Assembly (NCBI GenBank): GCA_020284085.1 | Contig: JACEVL010000045.1 | Coordinates: forward strand, 4,717,364-4,781,363 | Length of the DNA stretch: 64,000 bases | Direction: 5' to 3' | Source of the DNA: Aporrectodea caliginosa | Lineage: Eukaryota; Annelida; Clitellata; Crassiclitellata; Lumbricidae | Made by a program: the position numbers and the translations under genes | In this document: positions 58,640-64,000 of the stretch, in pieces | How positions within the stretch are numbered: the stretch's first letter is position 1 | How the letters are laid out: each line of letters starts with the position of its first letter | The notes under the pieces: generated by a model | Databases searched by the model: none | Told to the model about the DNA's origin: nothing | Seen by the model: only the letters and a program-made list of their open reading frames with translations

Positions 58640-58912
58640 GCTCACTATTTATGTCTCTCTGTCTCTCTGTCTCTGTCTCTATGTCTCCCCTCGCTCACTA
58701 TGTCTGTCTCTGTCTCTCTGTCTCCCCTCTCTTACTTTGTCTCTCTGTCTCTCTGTCTCTGTCTCTATGTCTCCCCTCGCTCACTATGTCTGTCTCTCTG
58801 TCTCTCTGTCTCCCCTCTCTTACTTTGTCTCTCTGTTTCTCTCTCTCCCCTCTCTTACTTTGTCTCTCTGTTTCTCTCTCTCCCCTCTCTCACTATGTCT
58901 GTTTCTTTCTCC
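58640..58912. repeat. Pyrimidine-rich minisatellite
   Basis: Tandem units of roughly 50-60 bases built from TCTCTCTGTCTC and CTCGCTCACTATGTC or CTCTTACTTTGTC. All three + frames stay open with Ser-Leu-Cys repeats, which shows these frames are not a gene. Confidence 0.88.
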
Positions 58913-59152
58913 AAATGCGGTTGCAACTACTGGAAATTCCGCGACGAGTAGCAACAGCCTCTGTCTCTCTGTCGGTCTATAGTTGTTCGTTGACGTGAAG
59001 AAGAATTAATCATCGAACGCAGACACCTTCAGAGCAATCATTCAAAAAGCAGTTCTTGTCACAAAACAGGTCAAAAGATTCGAATCTCGGAGCGCACTGT
59101 AATGTTATTATCTTTATTACTACTTTATTGCTACTTTATTGTTGTTATTTTC

Positions 59153-59154
<2 letters not shown>

Positions 59155-59196
<42 letters not shown>

Positions 59197-59208
59197 TATC
59201 ATCATCGA

Positions 59209-59253
<45 letters not shown>

Positions 59254-59254
59254 T
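59155..59254. repeat. (CAT)n followed by (TTA)n
   Basis: Adjacent trinucleotide arrays at the 3' end of the retrotransposon to the right. The (TTA)n plus a T run looks like its terminal simple repeat and A-rich tail in reverse. Confidence 0.9.
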
Positions 59255-61541
59255 TTTTTTTTATGCCCCGAGGTATACATGATCCCTCAGGGACTTAGAA
59301 ACTATCCTAAGGTGCTATCAATCTGGAGTTAGTGGTCCTCGTCCCCGGTGCATTGTGCGAAAGTGCCTCTGAAGGCTACGGCATTGAATCTCTGAGTGCA
59401 TATGGACAAACGCTGGAACAAGTGCACGGTCTCCAGAGGGTCGCCTGAAACGGCTGTCATTCGGCGCCCCAATTCCATCAAGAACTCGCGGCCCTCCCGG
59501 TTGACGGGGCCTAGCGACTCGACGGCCACGGGTACGAACTCGTGGGTGGCGGGGAGGGATGAATATTTGGCACGCTTCCTGTCTGCGGCATGTTCGGCTG
59601 CTCCCCAGGCATTGCCGACGTCAGATGGATGTACGAGGCAGCGCAGGTGTGGATGGTTGTTGCGTCCCAAGCGACGTACTTGCCCCTCGCCCAAGGGACC
59701 AGTGTGGCCCCATCTGGTCTCTTGCCATCACATCGGATCAGGCCCGGAGGCTCCTTCGAGCTTGGGATGTCAGCTTTCATGAGGGCTCTCCAGATAATGT
59801 CGTTTACGGCAAAGTGGCGGGCCGCTCTCCCAGTAGATCGCCTGCAGACCAGTCCATGATGTCCTCCTGGATCTGCGATCTCACCGCACTGGCATTTATG
59901 CGGCGCACAGAGGTCGAGCCCCAGGCGGAGGCCAATCGCCACCCGAACGGCTTCATTGCTAAGGCCCAACCCGCAAGAGGCTACTGGTACGGTCGAGAGC
60001 CAATCTCCAGCGTGGGGCGATGTCACTGCGCCCAGCCTCGCCCGGTTGAGTGGGTCGCTGTTGAAAGCCCACACTTCCGCCTTGTCGATGTCTATGAGAG
60101 GCCTGTCCCAAACCTTCTGGCTAGTCAAGGCTGGTTCCACTCCGCCCGGCATCGTTGGTTTGCGGGCTTCCATGATTTCTATCATGTATGCGTCGCTCCA
60201 CTCGTCCACCTCGAGTACGGCGCCAACGAGCGACCTGGTCGATGCAGCTGACGCTAGATAAGCTGAAGTTGCCAGCATCGAAACCTGTCTGATCCCGAGT
60301 CCGCCGTCTCTGATTGGAAGCGTGGCCTATTTCCACTGCATGTCGCTAAGCTCGATGTTAAGGATCTTTTCTAGGCCATTTCGCATCTGGGCGTCCATTT
60401 TCTCAAGTAGGGGGTGACCCCAACACTGTGCTGCTCGAAGTAGATATATAAGTTTCGCCGCCCCGAAGCATGAGCGCAGCATCATCAGTGCACCCTGTGC
60501 CTGCAGACAGGCCAGGTCACTCATCGCCAGAGCCAGCGAGTCGCTGTGTTTGAGAAGCGCCTCATCCAGTGCCCTACCTCTGAATAGCGGAGCGCCAAGG
60601 AGGAGCAGAGAGTCACGGTCCACCCGTTGGAAGCCCTCAAATTCTTCGCCCGTGACCTCAGCCTCCGAAGAATATTCACACTTTTGTCTGTTCAGGCAAA
60701 TGCCGAGCGATGTCTCCAGCTCCTTCACCGCGGCGAGGTCCTGTCGCACATCCTCGATCCCGCCTCCCATCGAAAGATCGTCCAGATATCCCAGCTTGAA
60801 CCCAGAGCGTAGCGATCGGAGGGTTTGCTGCAGCGGCAGGCAGAACAGCAATGGTCCCAGGGGATCCCCTTGCTGCGGCCCCATCTGTGACCGCACCACA
60901 AAGGAACCAAATTGAAGCAGGGACTCCTCTGAGTACGCCTGATGGATGAAGGCGTACAGCTCCGGAACTGTGTCGTGGACTGCTTGCAGCATGACATCTC
61001 TTCGCAGGGTATTAAATGCGTTCGCGAAGTCTAGCTTCACAAAGACCTGGTCGCTGGGCATGTCCGTGATGTAACTTCTGGCTGCGTGAACTGCCGCCTC
61101 TCCACCGCCCGGGACCGCAATGCCAACCTGGAGCGGGGCGAAGAAGGCACCCAGTCTGCCCGTGGCGTATTTGTTGGCACATTTTGCCGCCAGCCTTCGC
61201 CAAACGTATCCGATTACTATCGGTCTCAGCCCTCCGGATTTTTTGGAGAGGGCGATGAGGGTTCCCCCAAACAGGAGCTTGCGTATCTCCTGTGGGCAAT
61301 CACCCCTCAGCATCACGTTGATGAAGCCAGTCAGCGCCTGGAGGAAGGTCTCTGAAGACTCACGATTATTAAGCAGATCAAGCAGGTGCTGGGGTCGCAT
61401 ACCGTCCGGCCCCCCCGACGACCCCGCCGGAAAAGAGCGCACTGCATCCTCGACCTCTCTTTCTGTGACCTGGTATGAAACGGTGAGAGCTGCATCCGGC
61501 AGGCTAGCCAAGTTGGCTAAAAAAATAGTAAAAAGTATCAA
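59255..61541 (-). mobile_element. Non-LTR retrotransposon: reverse transcriptase plus restriction-like endonuclease, 5'-truncated
   Basis: On the - strand: SSGGPDGMRPQHL and GGLRPIVIGYVWRRL (RT fingers), VKLDFANAFNTLRRD (motif A), QMGPQQGDPLGPLLF (B), LGYLDDLSMGG (C, at about 60777-60788), to TAG at 60327-60329. The same frame resumes without a shift: ATSAYLASAASTRSL, then CQCGEIADPGGHHGLVC (Cys/His cluster), then GKRPDGATLVPWARGK and VAWDATT, which fits a PD-x15-D endonuclease core. A frameshift near 59690 precedes the last part (RRMTAVSGDPLETVHLFQRL). One stop and one shift make it inactive, but it is otherwise well preserved. The RT-then-endonuclease order belongs to site-specific or R2-related groups rather than the AP-endonuclease LINEs elsewhere in the window. 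Confidence 0.85.
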
Positions 61542-62080
61542 GCTAATGCCAATCGATTAATCGATTAATCGGAATAGGCGCATCTTTGGACTACCGAAAC
61601 AAAAAAAGTAATATATTTGACCAGAAAACAATTTCTTTTACATTAATAAAAAAAATAGTAAAAAGTATCAAGCTAATGCCAATCGATTAATCGATTAATC
61701 GGAATAGGCGCATCTTTGGACTACCGAAACAAAAAAAGTAATATATTTGACCAGAAAACAATTTCTTTTACATTAATAAAAAAAATAGTAAAAAGTATCA
61801 AGCTAATGCCAATCGATTAATCGATTAATCGGAATAGGCGCATCTTTGGACTACCGAAACAAAAAAAGTAATATATTTGAATAGAAAACAATTTCTTTTA
61901 CATTAATAAAAAAAATAGTAAAAAGTATCAAGCTAATGCCAATCGATTAATCGATTAATCGGAATAGGCGCATCTTTGGACTACCGAAACAAAAAAACTA
62001 ATATATTTGACCAGAAAACAATTTCTTTTACATTAATAAAAAAAATAGTAAAAAGTATCAAGCTAATGCCAATCGATTAT
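61523..62080. repeat. 130-bp tandem array, four full units plus a partial
   Basis: ATAGTAAAAAGTATCAAGC recurs at 61525, 61655, 61785, 61915 and 62045, exactly 130 bases apart. Units differ at only a few positions (for example CCAG to ATAG at about 61880). Each contains ATCGATTAATCGATTAATCG. One more unit, outside the array, is the interior of the small element at 62346-62536, so the array arose by amplification of that element. Confidence 0.95.
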
Positions 62081-62155
62081 TACTATTATTATTATCAGGC
62101 ATGGTGCATAAACGACTGCGTTATAATCATTTAAAAGTCGCAAAAAGGAAATGAA

Positions 62156-62159
<4 letters not shown>

Positions 62160-62225
<66 letters not shown>

Positions 62226-62226
62226 G
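62160..62226. repeat. (ATT)n microsatellite
   Basis: About 66 bases of pure ATT, between the tandem array and the small element. The Ile-only frames are artefacts. Confidence 0.95.
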
Positions 62227-62345
62227 TTATTATTATTATAGGGAAAGGTTTGGTAAGTAAAGGAATAAGTATTATGCAACTGACGTCAGTAAGGGCAGTC
62301 GGATATTGCGCAAGATTCTGAAATGGATCAAAGGATTTCTTGCTA

Positions 62346-62536
62346 GGGATCGACCGAATCTTGATCCGCAAGTCCATTTCGCTGGATTTTACCCTAGACC
62401 GATTAATCGGAATAGGCGCATCTTTGGACTACCGAAACAAAAAAAGTAATATATTTGACCAGAAAACAATTTCTTTTACATTAATAAAAAAAATAGTAAA
62501 AAGTATCAAGCTAATGCCAATCGGTCCATCCCTATT
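62346..62536. mobile_element. Small inverted-repeat element, parent of the 130-bp array
   Basis: Left end AGGGATCGACCGAATCTTG. The right end in reverse complement reads AGGGATGGACCGATTGG. The interior (62398-62520) is the same sequence as the 130-bp array unit. About 190 bases, non-coding. The superfamily is unclear; no certain target duplication was seen. Confidence 0.65.
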
Positions 62537-62807
62537 TCCTACTGCCAGCAGACACATGTTGCGTAAAGGTAAGAGAGGCGTGTAAGGAAGTGGACTGCTC
62601 ACATCTCGGCTCTAAAAATCTGATGCAGAATAGATATTTAATTTTTCATCCGACTTGAAAGCAATCTATATTATATGATCACTTAATTCAACACATCAAG
62701 ATTTTGTTGAATTAAGGGACCGTAGGCCCTATATGAATTACTTCCAAGAGGACCGACTGGAGCTGAGCCGGTCTAAAGTGCCTCAATTGTACCACCCGAG
62801 TGGCAAA

Positions 62808-62872
62808 TCATCATCATCATCATCATCGTCGTCGTCGTCGTCGTCGCCATCATCATCATCATCATCATCATA
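62808..62872. repeat. (CAT)n/(CGT)n microsatellite
   Basis: About 65 bases of CAT and CGT triplets. The poly-Met/Thr frame on the - strand is an artefact. Confidence 0.9.
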
Positions 62873-62979
62873 TCGGAATGTATGCATGCAGGAGCGCTGA
62901 ACTGGTCTTCTTTGGGGGAATTGATTCTGTTCAAGATCCTCCCATTTGAATTATCCGCAATGTCAGCATCCATTGAAGA

Positions 62980-63260
62980 GATTTGTGTTGAGTCAGCCTG
63001 TTGGTCGCCGATCACTACGCTTTGCTGCCCACGCAGATTTACAAGTCCCTCGCTTTCGCACATCGATGCGAGCTCAACGGGGTTTATTGTGCACTGGAAA
63101 TTCATCTTGGAAGAATCTTCCTTTAAACCTAGACATCTTTTCAATTGATTCAGCTCAGCACACAGTTTCTGTCTCCCTCAAGTAGCACTTGTTTACACCA
63201 ACTAGATGTAAACAGCGCTTTTGTGTGGTTCACGAAAGACGCTATATAAATGTTTGTTAA
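62980..63260 (+). mobile_element. Decayed LINE 3' fragment
   Basis: The + strand contains RRSLRFAAHADLQVPRFRTS and NSSWKNLPLNL, the C-terminal pattern of L2/CR1-like polyproteins (RRxLRSS ... VPRxRT ... WNxLPxxL), then a tail GTTCACGAAAGACGCTATAT and AAATGTTTGTTA. It is a diverged relative of family A. Confidence 0.65.
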
Positions 63261-63338
63261 TTCAAATTACATTACGTAATCCTGAGGGTTCATTTGAAAT
63301 TGGGGGATATTTTAATTCCAGTCTGCTTGTTAATGTTA

Positions 63339-63378
63339 CCTTGGTTCTTAGACACCGGCAGTATAGCATTGTCTGTTA
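63339..63378 (+). repeat. Dispersed 45-base motif, copy 4 (diverged)
   Basis: CCTTGGTTCTTAGACACCGG then CAGTATAGCA, related to 12034-12087. Confidence 0.45.
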
Positions 63379-63639
63379 AGAAAGTCAATCAAGACCATTC
63401 AGCTAATTAGTTTAATTACAAATGAAAACAAAACGCACATGGGGTGGATTGACCTGATAAGAGCCGGTGTTAGTCAACACATGTCTTTGACCAGAGGACC
63501 TAGCTCTCCAATCAATTAAGTTGTGGCCGGATATTGGTCATCAATTATTTGAGGCATCTGACCAGCAATGTTTGGCTACAGGGTATATGGACCAGAGTTC
63601 GGGAACCACGAGAGCCGGACAAATACATTATTAATGATT

Positions 63640-63683
63640 AAATAGCAGCGTCTATGGCGCCAATGTCTGATGCACAAGGCACC
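63640..63683 (-). repeat. Dispersed 45-base motif, copy 5 (reverse)
   Basis: The reverse complement reads CTTGTGCATCAGACATTGG then CGCCATAGACGCTGCTA. It faces copy 4 about 260 bases away, so the two could be inverted ends of one element. Confidence 0.5.
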
Positions 63684-64000
63684 CTATCAAAACTACAATC
63701 ACGTTTTGTTACTTTATATTTAATTGAGACAGCCTGTATTAAGCTGATCTGTGTCGGATTAGGCTAGGCCTACTTATCCGCCATAAATGGTTGATAAGCA
63801 ATCCGAAACAGATAAGTTTACAATTGAGAACGACTCAGTTGATGAATTTGATCAATCCGAGGAACAGAACTCTACAAGCGACTGAGAGGAACGAAGAGAT
63901 GCGGGCAGAGAATTCCAAAATTTACGTCCAGCAGCAAAAAGGCTCGTTTACCAAGAGCAGTTCTAGTTGTTCTCCCTTCAAGCTGTTGACCAAGACACAA
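63684..64000. other. No recognised feature
   Basis: I see no gene. The last 150 bases read on the - strand resemble a LINE coding end (the reverse of AGAGAATTCCAAAATTTACG, suggesting a WNSLP-type motif), but too little is present to call it. Confidence 0.35.

Noticed and set aside
58407..58998. Long Ser/Leu/Cys-rich frames
   Set aside because: They lie in a pyrimidine minisatellite that is open in all three frames.
59559..60251. A 230-codon + strand frame
   Set aside because: It is the antisense shadow of the retrotransposon's endonuclease region; GC-rich codons keep the opposite strand open.
61523..62080. A CRISPR array
   Set aside because: The 130-base units repeat without spacers, in an animal genome, and derive from a small transposable element.

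Overview
The window is nuclear DNA from an invertebrate animal. Three things point to an animal: an EFA6/PSD-type Arf exchange factor, a rhodopsin-like seven-helix receptor, and a gene ending in a GPRIN-type C-terminal domain. The coding regions carry canonical GT-AG introns and are embedded in dense SINE, LINE, hAT and MITE copies and microsatellites. I cannot name the phylum from sequence alone. There are no prokaryotic features.

Layout. 1-6.7 kb: no identified gene; two candidate exons, LINE remnants, SINE copies and microsatellites. 6.7-7.8 kb (+): one single-exon receptor with degenerate class A motifs. 7.8-22.3 kb: repeats, including a 1.44 kb hAT-type element with an intact 8-bp target duplication and a nested smaller element. 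22.4-33.1 kb (+): the best-supported gene, a ten-coding-exon EFA6/PSD gene (about 797 residues) with Sec7, PH and C-terminal helical segments; all ten exons join in frame. 33.5-37.5 kb: a hAT MITE and a decayed LINE. 37.6-49.5 kb (-): a two-coding-exon gene whose C terminus matches the GPRIN family; its 9.9 kb intron holds LINEs, a hAT transposase relic, a 380-bp (GATT)n array and an inverted copy of its own exon 1. 49.5-59.2 kb: purine- or pyrimidine-rich and microsatellite DNA, LINE 3' ends and two unassigned open reading frames. 59.2-61.5 kb (-): a non-LTR retrotransposon combining a reverse transcriptase (YLDD active site) with a restriction-like endonuclease. 61.5-62.5 kb: a 130-bp tandem array derived from a small inverted-repeat element. 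62.5-64 kb: LINE 3' remnant and a dispersed motif.

The genes are not an operon. EFA6 (Arf6 activation and cortical actin), a GPRIN-like protein (G-protein effector at the membrane) and a seven-helix receptor all belong to membrane signalling, but nothing here shows that they act together. The most interesting signals are: (i) the nearly identical inverted copy of GPRIN exon 1 in the adjacent intron, which would fold exon and intron into a long RNA duplex around the splice donor; (ii) a Glu-to-Asp change at the catalytic finger of the Sec7 domain; (iii) SINEs that share 3' tails with LINEs in the same window, which suggests partner pairs; (iv) several small dispersed elements with clear termini.
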